The notes: generated by a model not told the origin, from the sequence alone. A stretch of DNA of 64,000 bases from Verrucomicrobiia bacterium (GCA_019634625.1 JAHCBA010000012.1:62001-126000); one strand, 5' to 3'; counted from the first letter of the stretch, positions 22,241 through 31,215 are shown. Made by a program: numbers and translations.

Positions 22241-22779
22241 CCGTGTCGCTGGGTGTAGAACACCTGACGCCGGTCGCGTCCGAACTCGTGGACCAGGCGG
22301 GTGATCTTCACGTCGTAGCAGCAGTATTCGGCGATATCGAGGAGGCGCCCTTCACGGAACCACCGGAGGGCCTGAAGCCCGTCGGCGGTCTTCTCCGCCC
22401 CCAGGGTGGCCGAGGCGACCGAATCCAGGGTGAGCCGGTGGTTGAGGATCTTCTGCAGTTCGACCAGCAGATCGAGGGTCGGAACCTGGGTCAGGTCCAG
22501 GACGGTGTAGCCGTGGAGCACCTCGTAGTCGAACCGCAACTGGTTGAAGCCGACGACGAGGTCCGCCCGGCGCAGTTCCTCGATCAGGGCATTGACCTGG
22601 GCTTCGGGGTAGATGCGATACCCGCCCCGGGCGGTGCTGTAGGTCACCCCGAGGCTCATGCGCATGTCGCGGATGCGGTGCCAGCCTCCCACCTCCTCGG
22701 CGGATTTCTGGGTCTCGAGATCGAAATAGACGATGTTCTTCACGCGACGGCGGCTCCGATGTTCGGGACCCGGGGCCAT
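22210..22779 (-). CDS. RNase H-fold (DEDD-type) 3'-5' exonuclease domain protein
   Basis: A 189-residue protein with a DEDD exonuclease pattern: VYFDLETQ (DxE), VVGFNQLRFDYEVL (second Asp), LDLLVELQKILNHRLTLDSV and DIAEYCCYDVKIT (last Asp). The domain is often fused to helicases (YprB-like); here it stands alone. Its 3' end overlaps the end of the convergent coaB-like gene by 31 bases. A GTG at 22743 just before KNIVYFDLE is an alternative start. Confidence 0.8.
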   Translation of the reverse strand: MAPGPEHRSRRRVKNIVYFDLETQKSAEEVGGWHRIRDMRMSLGVTYSTARGGYRIYPEAQVNALIEELRRADLVVGFNQLRFDYEVLHGYTVLDLTQVPTLDLLVELQKILNHRLTLDSVASATLGAEKTADGLQALRWFREGRLLDIAEYCCYDVKITRLVHEFGRDRRQVFYTQRHGQVLPVPVSW

Positions 22780-22861
22780 CGGGACAAACCGAAACTGACG
22801 GGGAGGGATTGGCAGCAGCGGGCCGAGCGCCTAGCCTCGCGGCGCCGGTGCATCCCCGCCC

Positions 22862-23881
22862 ATGGAGCGATCCGATCCAGCGACACCGCCTCCCGACGAC
22901 AACAGCCGGCTCAAGATCTATCTCCTGCCGAACCTGATGACGGCGGGGAACCTGTTCTGCGGGTTCCTGGCGCTGACCCGCATTGTGGAGGCGGATCCGT
23001 TCGTCCCGGGGTTCGCGACGGTGATCCGGGAGGCGCTGTTCTTCATCCTGCTCGCCTGCATCTTCGACATGCTGGACGGGCGGGTGGCGCGGATGGGCGG
23101 GCTGGAGAGTCCGTTCGGACGGGAGTTCGATTCCCTGGCGGACGTGGTGTCCTTCGGTGTGGCGCCGGCGTTCCTGGTGCACCGGATCGTGTTGGCGGAT
23201 GTGTTCGAGAACCACCAGGAGATCGGCTGGCTGATCGCCTCGATCTATCTCTTGTGCGGCGCCTTCCGGCTGGCCCGCTTCAATGTGCTGGCGCACTACA
23301 ACGAGGGCGGGGCGACCCGCGAGTTCATCGGATTCCCCATTCCGGCGGCGGCCGGAGTGGTGGCGTCGCTCACCCTCTTCATTCTGTGGTGGTCCGAGAA
23401 GGACTTCGCCCGCGGCTGGTGGCGGTACCTGCTGCCCATCATCCTGGTCTTCCTCTCCGTCATGATGGTCAGCCAGGTCCGCTATCCGGCGTTCAAGAAC
23501 CTCAACTGGCGCACCAGCACCCCCTTCACCAAGGCGGTCATCATCCTCGCCCTGGTCGGCGTTTTCCTGATCCTCTGGCAGAAGATTCTCCCGGTGGTGC
23601 TGCCTCTCGTCTTCACTTCGTATCTCGTGTACGGCTTCGTGCGGCCCCACATCTCGCGGCGCATGCGCCGCGAGATCGAGTACGAGGATGCGGAGGACGA
23701 GGACGATGAGGAGGAGGCGCAACCCGAAGCGACGCTCTCGGATTCCAATCCCGACAACGCGGACGGGGATGCCCATGGTTCCGATGTGGATGCCGAAACC
23801 CCGGCCCCCAGGAAGCCGGAGGAACCCGGCACCTCTGGCTCGTCCGACTCTTCCGACTCGTCCGGCAAGCCCGGTGTCTAG
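22862..23881 (+). CDS. pssA: CDP-diacylglycerol-serine O-phosphatidyltransferase
   Basis: A 339-residue integral membrane protein of the CDP-alcohol phosphatidyltransferase family. Visible are LLPNLMTAGNLFCGFLAL and the signature D-G-x2-A-R-x8-G-x3-D-x3-D in DMLDGRVARMGGLESPFGRE followed by FDSLADVV. It makes phosphatidylserine, the precursor of phosphatidylethanolamine. Eight or so helices follow, then an unusual soluble tail of about 75 residues rich in Asp/Glu and Ser (DEDDEEEAQPE, SGSSDSSDSSG). It is probably co-transcribed with the LysE-family gene 27 bases downstream. Confidence 0.94.
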   Translation: MERSDPATPPPDDNSRLKIYLLPNLMTAGNLFCGFLALTRIVEADPFVPGFATVIREALFFILLACIFDMLDGRVARMGGLESPFGREFDSLADVVSFGVAPAFLVHRIVLADVFENHQEIGWLIASIYLLCGAFRLARFNVLAHYNEGGATREFIGFPIPAAAGVVASLTLFILWWSEKDFARGWWRYLLPIILVFLSVMMVSQVRYPAFKNLNWRTSTPFTKAVIILALVGVFLILWQKILPVVLPLVFTSYLVYGFVRPHISRRMRREIEYEDAEDEDDEEEAQPEATLSDSNPDNADGDAHGSDVDAETPAPRKPEEPGTSGSSDSSDSSGKPGV

Positions 23882-23908
23882 GCGACGCGGTCCCCGTTCC
23901 AGCCCGCC

Positions 23909-24847
23909 ATGCCTGACCTGTCTGTCCTGATGATTCCGTGGGCGGTCGGCTTCCTGGCCGGCTATCTCGCCTGCATTCCGGTGGGGCCCGTCAACGTGAC
24001 GATCATCAACGAGGGGGCGCGGCGCGGTTTCCGGCACGTGCTGTTCATCGGGTTGGGCGCGGTGCTGATGGAGGCGATCTACTCGATGGTCGCCTTCGCC
24101 GGTTTCGCCCGGCTCTTCACTTCGACCTGGGTACGCGCGGTGATGGAACTGGTCAGCTTCGTGGTGGTCAGCGTGATCGGCGTGAAGTACCTCCTGACCC
24201 GGGAGATGCCGGCCACGCCCCACGCGGTCGTGGTGGTGGAGCAGCGCCTGCACCCGCACACGGCGTTCATGACCGGGTTTGTCAGGGTCCTGGGCAATCC
24301 GGTGACGCTTCTCTTCTGGGTTGCCTTTGCCGCCGCCTGCGTGGCCCACGAATGGGTGGACACCACATGGGCCTCGAAGGGTGCCGCCGTTGGCGGCATC
24401 GCCATGGGATCCTTCGCCTGGTTTGCCAAGCTCGGGTACGCGGTGTCACTGGGGCACCGGCGATTCTCGCCCAGGGTGCTGCTGCGCACGGCCCACATCT
24501 CGGGGGCGATCCTGATCGCGGCGGGGCTCTTCATGGGGGGCCGGCTCGTCACGGCGCTGGCCCGACACCATCAGCTTCAGAAGCCCAAGGAAACGCGGGC
24601 GCCGATCCTGGATCGGGCGCATCCCGGAGTTGTGGGTGAGGAGGCAGCCAATCGGAGGGACGAGCTCCGCGAGTCCTCGATCCAACGCTCCACACCGTTG
24701 CGGCCTCGTGGAACTCGGCCCTCCGAGGCGACGCTTCGCGAAGTTCGCACTCTCCCCACAAATCCAGGACGCACGATCCTGGATCGGGCGCCCGCGAAGA
24801 AGGTATTGGCGGCGCAACGGACGCGCCTTGGGTCGTCGAGTCCGTGA
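23909..24847 (+). CDS. LysE family exporter with repeat-derived insertion near its C-terminus
   Basis: A 312-residue protein. Residues 1-225 are a LysE/RhtB-type translocator: GYLACIPVGPVNVTIINEGA, FIGLGAVLMEAIYSMVAF, and the later helices with LGNPVTLLFWVAFAAACVA and AILIAAGLFMGGRL. Such proteins export amino acids or similar small molecules. Residues about 238-294 are encoded by a dispersed repeat inserted in frame between two copies of CGATCCTGGATCGGGCGC (24603-24620 and 24774-24791). Without it the protein would read ...RAPILDRA-PAKKVLAAQ. The extension follows the last transmembrane helix, so the transporter core is untouched. Confidence 0.88.
   Translation: MPDLSVLMIPWAVGFLAGYLACIPVGPVNVTIINEGARRGFRHVLFIGLGAVLMEAIYSMVAFAGFARLFTSTWVRAVMELVSFVVVSVIGVKYLLTREMPATPHAVVVVEQRLHPHTAFMTGFVRVLGNPVTLLFWVAFAAACVAHEWVDTTWASKGAAVGGIAMGSFAWFAKLGYAVSLGHRRFSPRVLLRTAHISGAILIAAGLFMGGRLVTALARHHQLQKPKETRAPILDRAHPGVVGEEAANRRDELRESSIQRSTPLRPRGTRPSEATLREVRTLPTNPGRTILDRAPAKKVLAAQRTRLGSSSP
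24621..24773 (+). repeat. MITE-like dispersed element, copy B (complete, with flanking duplication)
   Basis: The fullest copy. The left end is ATCCCGGAGTTGTGGG and the right end is a decayed inverted copy (CCCCACAAATCCAGGA, 24754-24769). Inside are two small dyads: GGAC..GTCC around GAGCTCCGCGA, and CTCGG-CCCT-CCGAG. It is flanked by an 18-bp direct repeat (CGATCCTGGATCGGGCGC), and element plus one repeat is 171 bp, exactly 57 codons, so the LysE frame survives. Confidence 0.85.
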
Positions 24848-24871
24848 ACGGGCTCGAGATTGGGCCCGCTG

Positions 24872-25300
24872 TTACCGGCCGGTTGGGGGCGGCATGCGGC
24901 CGATGCGACGGAGCATCTCGGCGGCGCGCTGAGCCTGGGGATCGCCGTTGGCCATGGCGTTGGCGACTTCCATCTGCAACTGGCGCATGCGGTCGATCTC
25001 GTTGCCGTCCTGCCGGCCCTGGGCGTTCATCCTCAGAATCACGTCCGCCGCCTGCACATAGTTCTGCGCCCGCATGGCCGATTCATATTGTTCGGGTGAC
25101 GCCGGGGATCCATCGCCGCCGATCACGAAGGCATCGGTCGTCGATTCCTCGTAGCCGGTGTCGGCGTAGGTCTCGTCCGTCTCCTCCTCGGCCGGCATGT
25201 CCGCCCAGGAATCCTCCTGCTCACGGCTGCAGCCCGGACCCAGGACCAGGGCCATTCCAAGGAAGGCGCTGAGGGTCGCCTGACGCATCGGGTTCTTCAT
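24872..25300 (-). CDS. small lipoprotein of unknown function
   Basis: A 142-residue protein. The 25300 ATG starts a lipoprotein signal peptide (LSAFLGMALVLGPGC, lipobox LGPGC). Mature residues 1-50 are rich in Asp, Glu and Thr (EEETDETYADTGYEE), and the C-terminal half is helical (YESAMRAQNYVQAADVILRM, RMRQLQMEVANAMANGDPQA). It probably sits in the outer or inner membrane facing the periplasm. It lies 53 bases downstream of the pseudopilin gene on the same strand, so the two may be co-expressed. Confidence 0.75.
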   Translation of the reverse strand: MKNPMRQATLSAFLGMALVLGPGCSREQEDSWADMPAEEETDETYADTGYEESTTDAFVIGGDGSPASPEQYESAMRAQNYVQAADVILRMNAQGRQDGNEIDRMRQLQMEVANAMANGDPQAQRAAEMLRRIGRMPPPTGR

Positions 25301-25353
25301 GGCTCGCGAATTCGATCTGACTCGATCTGACGGCGTCGATCCGACGGTGCGGG

Positions 25354-26247
25354 TCAATACCCGCCCGTGGGACTGCCGGGGACGTAGAACAGATCATTGG
25401 GAAGTTCCGCCGGCCGGAACCGGGCGCCGCCGCTGCGCACCCCGGCCATGTCGTAGTACTTCTTGAACTTCATCAACTCGGCGTGACCGCCGATGGCTCC
25501 GACGATGGCGCCGCCCTTCACGTCCATGGTGGTGGAGGTGGTGTTGCCACCGGCGTGGCGCTGGGAAATCCCTTCATGGGGCTGGTTGCCGGCATCGTTG
25601 AACCAGAAGGCATCGTACTCGTTGGCCTCCCAGAGCTGGATGTTGGAGGGCCTGAGGCTGGTCACCTTGTAGGTGCCCCCGTTCGGAAGCTGGTTGCCGA
25701 GCCCGCTGATGGCGCCATTCCAGGTGTAGCTGGTCAGCTTGAGCGCGCGCTGCGCGTAGAGATTGGCCAGACGCCCCATCGACTCGGCCTGGTCCTTGGG
25801 ACACACCAGCACATCCCGGGTGGAGAGGAAGGGCGCAAGTTGCCCCTTCTGAAACCAGGGAAGCTGATTGGTGTGCGCGTACGCACCCCGCCGGCCCGCC
25901 GCCGAAGGAATAGGCCGGTTGCCGTCGATGCGCGTCGCGTAGCACCAGTTGTTCGGACCGTCGGGGATGCTCCCCCAGCTCGGGTGCGGCATCGATTCCT
26001 CGTTGTCCCCGGTGTAGAGATGGGTCGCCAGCAGGATCTGCTTCACGTTGTTCAAGTCCTTGGTGAGCAAAGCCCTGTCCTTGGCCTTGGCCAGCGCGGG
26101 AAGGAGCATGCTCGCCAGGATGGCGATGATGGCGATGACCACCAGAAGTTCGATCAGCGTGAAGGCGCTGCGGGAGGCGCTGCGGGCAGGGCCGGGCAAG
26201 GCCGGACGTTCGGCGTATTTCATGGGCTTGGGCTGGCGTTGACGCAT
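25354..26247 (-). CDS. type II secretion pseudopilin-like protein
   Basis: A 297-residue protein. A basic leader ([15 protein letters not shown]...) precedes [20 protein letters not shown], the class III signal with Glu5. The tail carries [20 protein letters not shown] and [13 protein letters not shown], the usual family end. The start at 26247 follows GGGGGAA by 5 bases; the ATG at 26223 is an alternative. The frame is open to 26700 but that upstream part is repeat DNA. The neighbouring lipoprotein gene is on the same strand. Specific role unknown. Confidence 0.87.
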   Translation of the reverse strand: MRQRQPKPMKYAERPALPGPARSASRSAFTLIELLVVIAIIAILASMLLPALAKAKDRALLTKDLNNVKQILLATHLYTGDNEESMPHPSWGSIPDGPNNWCYATRIDGNRPIPSAAGRRGAYAHTNQLPWFQKGQLAPFLSTRDVLVCPKDQAESMGRLANLYAQRALKLTSYTWNGAISGLGNQLPNGGTYKVTSLRPSNIQLWEANEYDAFWFNDAGNQPHEGISQRHAGGNTTSTTMDVKGGAIVGAIGGHAELMKFKKYYDMAGVRSGGARFRPAELPNDLFYVPGSPTGGY

Positions 26248-26453
26248 CGTCGATTCCCCCGTCCTGCCCCCCGGGCCGCCTGGGGCTGGGGCCTCCGCAA
26301 CGTGGCAAATCCGCCACGAAGAAGCTGCCGGCTGGGAGAATCTTGCGGGGGGATACCATGGCGCTTGGGCAGATGGGAAGTGTGTTTCGGCGGGCACACA
26401 CCAGGGGAGCAGGGCGACTGACGAAGGCCCGAGGGGTCTGGTCTGAGGTTTTA

Positions 26454-26565
26454 GGACAGGATGAACAGGATGGAGCGGAGCAACAGACAGGGAGCTCTCG
26501 ACCCACAGCGAAACCCGGCAGACTGGCGGCACTTCTGGATCCTGTTGATCCTGTGAATCCTGTCC
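26454..26565. repeat. inverted ACAGGAT/ATCCTGT repeat
   Basis: GGACAGGATGAACAGGAT (26454-26471) faces a three-unit block of ATCCTGT-type repeats (26539-26565) about 67 bases away in inverted orientation, so the transcript could form a long hairpin. Units of this kind (ATCCTGTTNATCCTGT) occur in many unrelated bacterial genomes. The rest of the gap 26248-26638 holds no gene I can support. Confidence 0.75.
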
Positions 26566-26588
26566 AAATAACCTCGGATCATCCTTGG

Positions 26589-26612
26589 GGACTCGCGGAG
26601 CTCGTCCCTCCG
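26589..26612 (-). repeat. MITE-like dispersed element, copy E (24-bp core fragment)
   Basis: On the minus strand this is the core CGGAGGGACGAGCTCCGCGA plus GTCC, identical to the middle of copy B. The flanks do not match, so this is either a strongly decayed copy or the most mobile or conserved core alone. Confidence 0.55.
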
Positions 26613-26638
26613 AAGCAAAGCCGTGGGGCGAATCCGGC

Positions 26639-27655
26639 TCACGCAAGATCCCGCAACCGAACCCGATCCAGCAGCAGCAGCTTCCACCCGATCGACGCAA
26701 ACACCACGTCGCGCAATCGGCGGATCAGCGCGTAGGCGGCTCCGAATGTCTCGTCCACCCCGGCCATGCGGCAAAGGAACACGATGCTGCCCTCCTGCAC
26801 GCCAAGGGCTCCGGGGATGAAGACCGTAAGGCCCTTGGCCACCCCCACAAACGCCTCGATGGCCACCGCCTGCTCCACGCTCAGTGGCGTCCCGGTGAGC
26901 ACGGCGAACACCAGGATCTCGGTGGCGTCCAGCAGCCAGCCCAGACCGTAGAACGCCAGCGCCCCGGCGAACCGGTACGGATGGTTCCGACGGAACCCCA
27001 CGATCCGCGCGTCCAGCCCGTCCCATTCCGCCAGTTTCCGTCCCCACCGGGTGTCGCCGGCCCGAAAGCGTCGGACGACGCTGTTCAGCGAGGCGAAGAG
27101 GCCCCGGCGTTGCAGCGCGACCCACGCCAGAAGGGCGACCGTTCCGATCGCCAGCAACCCGCCCATCGCCTGCCGGAAGGCGGCTGGAGCGGTGCCCAAC
27201 GCGAGAAAACACCACGCGCCCAGACCCAGGAACGCCAGCTGGCTCACACTCTGGAGGGTCTTGGAAATCACCGCGGCCGGCACCCCGTCGTGGCCGGAGA
27301 CGCCGTGGCGACGCAGGAGCAGGACCTTGACCGCCTCGCCCCCGACATGGCCTGACGGGATGACGTTATTGACCGCCTCGCCCGCCCAGCGAATGCGCAG
27401 GAACCGAAGCCAGCTCAGCCGCGGCGGATGGCCGAAGCAACTGCGCCACCCGGCGGTATCGGCGAAATAGACCAGCAGGTAGGGAACGAAGACCAGCGGC
27501 AGCGCCCAACCCAGCCGGGCCAGAACACGGAAGGTGCCGGGCCAGTCCACCTGCCACGCGAACCACGACAGGGCTGCCAGACCGCCGACGACCAGGATCC
27601 GGCGGAGCCAGCGGCGACCGCTCGATTCCCGCGTTGACGACGGGCCGGAACGCAC
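26639..27655 (-). CDS. lysylphosphatidylglycerol-synthase-like membrane protein (flippase domain, UPF0104 type)
   Basis: A 338-residue protein with about eight transmembrane helices. Segments such as [40 protein letters not shown] and [20 protein letters not shown] are the hallmarks of the membrane domain of lysylphosphatidylglycerol synthases and flippases. The cytosolic aminoacyltransferase half is absent, so it is a stand-alone flippase-like domain; the lipid or glycoconjugate is unknown. The start is GTG at 27655, 30 bases after the upstream stop; the frame is open beyond it but runs over the DUF4287 gene. Confidence 0.8.
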   Translation of the reverse strand: MRSGPSSTRESSGRRWLRRILVVGGLAALSWFAWQVDWPGTFRVLARLGWALPLVFVPYLLVYFADTAGWRSCFGHPPRLSWLRFLRIRWAGEAVNNVIPSGHVGGEAVKVLLLRRHGVSGHDGVPAAVISKTLQSVSQLAFLGLGAWCFLALGTAPAAFRQAMGGLLAIGTVALLAWVALQRRGLFASLNSVVRRFRAGDTRWGRKLAEWDGLDARIVGFRRNHPYRFAGALAFYGLGWLLDATEILVFAVLTGTPLSVEQAVAIEAFVGVAKGLTVFIPGALGVQEGSIVFLCRMAGVDETFGAAYALIRRLRDVVFASIGWKLLLLDRVRLRDLA

Positions 27656-27684
27656 CGGGGGGCGGGGAGTGGGAACCCGCCAGG

Positions 27685-28296
27685 CTAGGCGACGAGGGAA
27701 TGCGGCTGATCCGCGGTTTCGAGAAAGCCGCGGAGCCGCTCGAGGGCCGCAGACCAGAACGCCTGCAACCGATGCACCTCGTCCATGTTGGTCAGCCGGC
27801 TGTGCTCGACCTGCACCAGGGTGCGATCGACACTCCGCGGCCAGAGGTGGATATCGAGGTGGGTGTGCCCGTCGGTCCAGGTGACGCGCAGCGACTTGCA
27901 GGGGGTGGCTTTGCGGATGTGCCAGCCCTCGGCATCGAGCCAGGCGGCACGAAGCCCGTCCTCGGCCCACGCCGCATACACGCGGGTGGCGCCGGCCCGG
28001 ATGATCTTGCTGCCCTTGGCGGCCAGTCCGTCCTCGCGCTGGTGCCGGTCGCGCAGGCTGCGCGCCTGCTCGTACACCTCCGCGATCATCTGCTGCCACC
28101 AGCCGTTCGGCTCGGTTCGTCCGACCACCGCGACAATCTGCTGGTGCGTCATCTCGCGCGCGCCCGCCGTATCGAGGAGGTCAAACCAGTCGCCCCAGCC
28201 CTTGCCGGTGGCCTTCCGCACCGCGGTGTCGGTGACACCCTGACCGCTTCTCCGGACATGGTCTGAGGTCGCGCTGCGCTTGCCGTCATGTTTCAT
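27685..28296 (-). CDS. DUF4287 plus SRPBCC-like domain protein
   Basis: A 203-residue soluble protein. Residues 25-85 match DUF4287 (AVRKATGKGWGDWFDLLDTA, MTHQQIVAVVGR, GWWQQMIAEVYEQARSLRD). The C-terminal part (KGSKIIRAGATRVYAAWAED, TLVQVEHSRLTNMDEVHRLQ, FWSAALERLRGFLE) looks like the AHSA1/SRPBCC lipid- or ligand-binding fold usually paired with it. The biochemical role is unknown. It lies upstream of the flippase-like gene with a 29-bp gap on the same strand and could be co-transcribed. Confidence 0.8.
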   Translation of the reverse strand: MKHDGKRSATSDHVRRSGQGVTDTAVRKATGKGWGDWFDLLDTAGAREMTHQQIVAVVGRTEPNGWWQQMIAEVYEQARSLRDRHQREDGLAAKGSKIIRAGATRVYAAWAEDGLRAAWLDAEGWHIRKATPCKSLRVTWTDGHTHLDIHLWPRSVDRTLVQVEHSRLTNMDEVHRLQAFWSAALERLRGFLETADQPHSLVA

Positions 28297-28335
28297 ACGC
28301 TCGAATTCCTTATCGGATCGTTCTCCGAATTTCTT

Positions 28336-29718
28336 CTATACAAACTTTCCCGGGTTGAGAATGCCCTTGGGGTCAAAGGCACCCTTGACGAGGGCATGCA
28401 GCCGGCGGCTTCCGGGCGAAACCGCCTGCGTCCACCAAGGCTTCTTGGCCAGACCGATGCCGTGTTCCCCTGTAATGACCCCGCCCATCGCCAGCACGCC
28501 CTCGAACAACTCGTTCAAAGCCGCGTCGCGTCGCCGACCGTACCCCGGCGACGACTCGTCCACCATGATGTTGACGTGGATGTTGCCGTCACCCGCGTGC
28601 CCGAAGCACGCCACCGGGAACCCGTGTCGCTCGCGCAGTCGCTCCCCGAGCCGGAACAATTCCTCGATCCGGCCCCGTGGAACCACCACATCCTCGTTCA
28701 TCTTGATCAAACCTGTGTCCCGAAGCCCATAGGAAAATTCACGGCGCAACTGCCAGAGCCGTTCGGTCGCCTCCGGCCCCCGCGCGGTCCGCACAAAACG
28801 CGGCTTCGCCCGGTCCACAATCCGGGCCAGATCCCGTAATTCCCGCCGCACCGAGGCCTCGTGACCGTCCAGTTCCACCATCACCACAACCCCGCACCCG
28901 GACAGCCGCGCATCCCCCGTCCGCCGCCCCGCCGCCGCCAGGGTGAACCGGTCCGCCACCTCGACCGCGCTCGGCAGGAATCCCCCCGCGAAAATCTCCC
29001 GGATGACCCGTGCCGCCGCCCGCATCGATCCGAGTCCCGCCGCCATGCAGGCCCGCCACGGCGGCTTCGGCAGGAGCTTCAGGGTCGCCTCGGTAACCAC
29101 CCCCAGCAGGCCTTCGCTTCCCACGACCAGCCGCGCCAGATCGAACCCGGTCTTGTTCTTGTGCGTCCGGCTCCCCAACTGCACCACCGTCCCGTCCGCC
29201 AGGACCACCTCCAGCCCGAGCACGTAATCCCGTGTGACCCCGTACTTCAAACACCGCGGCCCCCCGGCATTGCAGGCGATGTTGCCGCCCAGGCTGCAGT
29301 CGGCCCGGCTGGCGGGATCGGGCGGATAGAACATTCCCTTCCGCTCGACCGCCTCCTGCAACGCCAGCGTCCGCACACCCGGCTCCACCACCGCCACGAA
29401 GTCCCGGGTGCTGATCTCCCGGATGGTCTGCCAGGCGTCCAGACTGAGCACCACGCCGCCCTCTGCCGGAACGCACCCCCCCACATACCCATGCCCCGCG
29501 CCGCGTGGCGTCACCGGCACCCCGTGGCGATGCGCCCACTTCAGCACCTTCACCACCCCCTCGGTGGCCCGTGGACACGCCACCGCCTCAGGCGTCCGGG
29601 CGGCCCACCACTTGTCCCCCGCATGGGCACGCCGCGTCGCCTCATCCAGGCACAATTCGCCGGGCGCCAGCTCCCGAGCCAGCCGCTTCAGGGCCGCGGC
29701 CCCGGCGTGCGCCTTCAT
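28336..29718 (-). CDS. FAD-linked oxidase, glycolate/D-lactate dehydrogenase type (GlcD-like)
   Basis: A 460-residue FAD enzyme. The PCMH FAD-binding domain shows VTPRGAGHGYVGG, the pyrophosphate loop DCSLGGNIACNAGG and NKTGFDLARLVVGSEGLLGV. The C-terminal FAD-oxidase domain shows ACFGHAGDGNIHVNIM, ITGEHGIGLAKK and FDPKGILNPGKF. It oxidises a 2-hydroxy acid such as glycolate or D-lactate; the GlcE and GlcF partners are not in the window. The DUF2007 gene overlaps its start by 4 bases (ATGA) and is upstream in the same transcript. Confidence 0.93.
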   Translation of the reverse strand: MKAHAGAAALKRLARELAPGELCLDEATRRAHAGDKWWAARTPEAVACPRATEGVVKVLKWAHRHGVPVTPRGAGHGYVGGCVPAEGGVVLSLDAWQTIREISTRDFVAVVEPGVRTLALQEAVERKGMFYPPDPASRADCSLGGNIACNAGGPRCLKYGVTRDYVLGLEVVLADGTVVQLGSRTHKNKTGFDLARLVVGSEGLLGVVTEATLKLLPKPPWRACMAAGLGSMRAAARVIREIFAGGFLPSAVEVADRFTLAAAGRRTGDARLSGCGVVVMVELDGHEASVRRELRDLARIVDRAKPRFVRTARGPEATERLWQLRREFSYGLRDTGLIKMNEDVVVPRGRIEELFRLGERLRERHGFPVACFGHAGDGNIHVNIMVDESSPGYGRRRDAALNELFEGVLAMGGVITGEHGIGLAKKPWWTQAVSPGSRRLHALVKGAFDPKGILNPGKFV

Positions 29719-29939
29719 AACTCCGCCGACTCGCTCGCCGCCAGGAGGGTTCGCGCCTCGTCCGCGCGCTCGGCCGGGACCTTGATCTGAATGCCGCCGG
29801 CCGGCAGCGAATAGCCCTCGATCGACAGCGGATCGATCTCGGGATCGACCTCGGCGGGAATGCCGGCCGCATCGAGTCGGGAGCGGATAAGCTGCGCTTC
29901 GGAAACGACCAGCGTTTCGAACACGGTTTCTAATTCCAC
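29715..29939 (-). CDS. DUF2007 family small protein
   Basis: A 74-residue protein starting at GTG 29939: VELETVFETLVVSEAQLIRS, RLDAAGIPAEVDPE and GIQIKVPAERADEARTLLA. This is the DUF2007 ferredoxin-like fold, called a putative signal-transducing protein with no proven function. It overlaps the GlcD-like gene by 4 bases, so their expression is coupled. An ATG at 29981 would add 14 residues unlike the family. Confidence 0.8.
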   Translation of the reverse strand: MELETVFETLVVSEAQLIRSRLDAAGIPAEVDPEIDPLSIEGYSLPAGGIQIKVPAERADEARTLLAASESAEL

Positions 29940-30183
29940 GCCGCCAGCGTGCGCCAACCGATTCCCCGAATCAATGAACAAGATGCCGATGACGGGCCCG
30001 CAGTCCGGTCAACGATCCAATCGACCCAACGGTGGAGCGCACCGCGCCGATCGGTGGGAAAGGAGGCGCCTTGGATCACGTTCGGATGCACTCCCGGATC
30101 TGCTGCCGGACATGGCAAACCATGGCGCGGATCCAGCCCCAACGGGGAATTGACACCAGGCAGCATCTTGCTACCCCGCGTCC

Positions 30184-30370
30184 ATGGGCCAGCCAGTGAA
30201 GCTTTCGGACGCCATCCGTGCTCGATGCCCGGGTCACCGCCGAACTCTCCCAGCGATCCCTTGCCGGCACGAAGCGATCGGCAGGGGATCGAAGCCGCTC
30301 TGGTCGATCATCAGCGGATCGCCGTTTCTGCCCTGGCCATGGAATACGATGGCGAGCGGACCTCCCTCGG
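30184..30370 (+). pseudogene. broken ParD-like antitoxin joined to a PIN-toxin remnant
   Basis: MGQPVKLSDAI then, after a one-base insertion near 30213, the ParD-like frame continues as LDARVTAELSQRSLAG. At about 30290 it meets a PIN remnant: LVDHQRIAVSA followed directly by LAMEYDGERTSLG. These are the start and end of segments separated by about 80 residues in the intact PIN gene at 39416 (GHRRIAVTD and LAMEQDCEWISLD), so the toxin copy has an internal deletion. The first 29 bases match the second ParD-like copy at 36277 exactly. The rest of 29940-30539 contains nothing else I recognise. Confidence 0.7.
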
Positions 30371-30539
30371 ACTCACTCCCGTCCCCACGTATCGCGACGG
30401 GGCTCGTGATCGGCATTCCACCGTCGCCGCGCCGCGTCCGTCGCCACCACCCACGCCTCCGGCCGGGCAGTCTCCACTGGACCGGGACCAAACTATGGAT
30501 TGCCCCCTGCGTCCAGGGAACGCATGGCGGGCAGAGTCT

Positions 30540-30962
30540 TCATCCTTCGTCCTTTCCTCGAAACGGGTTGATGACGCGGACGGCGTCGTAGGATTGGCCG
30601 GGGTTGAGGTCTTCGGAGAGGAGTTCGGTGCATCCTCCGGCGGCGGCGGCGGCCAGGATGGCGGCATCCCAGTAGGCAGTCTGGTAACGATCCTTGAGGC
30701 GCAAGGCAGCCTGCATGACCGTGACGGATAGCTCCACGACGGTGAAGCGGAGCCAGAGTTTGATCAAAGCCGTGGCATCGGCATGGGAAAGCGGCTGTGA
30801 CCGGGTCGAGCGGGTGGCTTGGACGTAAAATTCCTGAAGCACTTGGACAGACAGGGTGAGGTCGTCGCGCCGGAGAATCTCTCGCGCCTTTTCCGCCTTG
30901 GCGCGTTCGTGGCTGCCGGGACAAACGGCGTAGAGGAGAATGTTGGTGTCAATGAAGGTCAT
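30540..30962 (-). CDS. vapC: VapC-type PIN-domain toxin
   Basis: A 140-residue PIN ribonuclease: FIDTNILLYAV (first Asp), LQEFYVQAT (Glu), YWDAAILAAAAAGGC (Asp of the third motif) and LLSEDLNPGQ (fourth). Such toxins cut specific RNAs in a Mg-dependent manner. The ATG overlaps the stop of the antitoxin gene by 4 bases. All four acidic motifs are present, so it appears intact. Confidence 0.9.
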   Translation of the reverse strand: MTFIDTNILLYAVCPGSHERAKAEKAREILRRDDLTLSVQVLQEFYVQATRSTRSQPLSHADATALIKLWLRFTVVELSVTVMQAALRLKDRYQTAYWDAAILAAAAAGGCTELLSEDLNPGQSYDAVRVINPFRGKDEG

Positions 30963-31204
30963 GAACGCTCATGGATGGCATCGCGGGAGAGGTTCTCGGC
31001 AGAGGTAAAGCCGGGGTGGCGCCGCCAAAGGGAGTCGAGCAGGATTTCCTGCTCCTGCTTCAGATCACGGGGAGCAGGCGTCTCGGTTGCCAGGGTAAGA
31101 AGATACTTTTTCACGAGGGCAGAAACGGAGGCGTCGCGCTGAGCGGCGGCGATGCGTGCCTTGCGATAGGTTTCGTCATCGAGCGCGATGGTGATGTTTC
31201 TCAC
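30959..31204 (-). CDS. vapB: VapB-type ribbon-helix-helix antitoxin
   Basis: An 81-residue protein: the N-terminal strand NITIALDDETYRKARIAAAQ and the helix DASVSALVKKYLL form the ribbon-helix-helix DNA-binding fold, and the C-terminal tail should wrap the PIN toxin. It is first gene of the pair, as usual. A palindromic operator lies just upstream at 31216-31230. Confidence 0.87.
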   Translation of the reverse strand: MRNITIALDDETYRKARIAAAQRDASVSALVKKYLLTLATETPAPRDLKQEQEILLDSLWRRHPGFTSAENLSRDAIHERS

Positions 31205-31215
31205 GAACTCACAGT

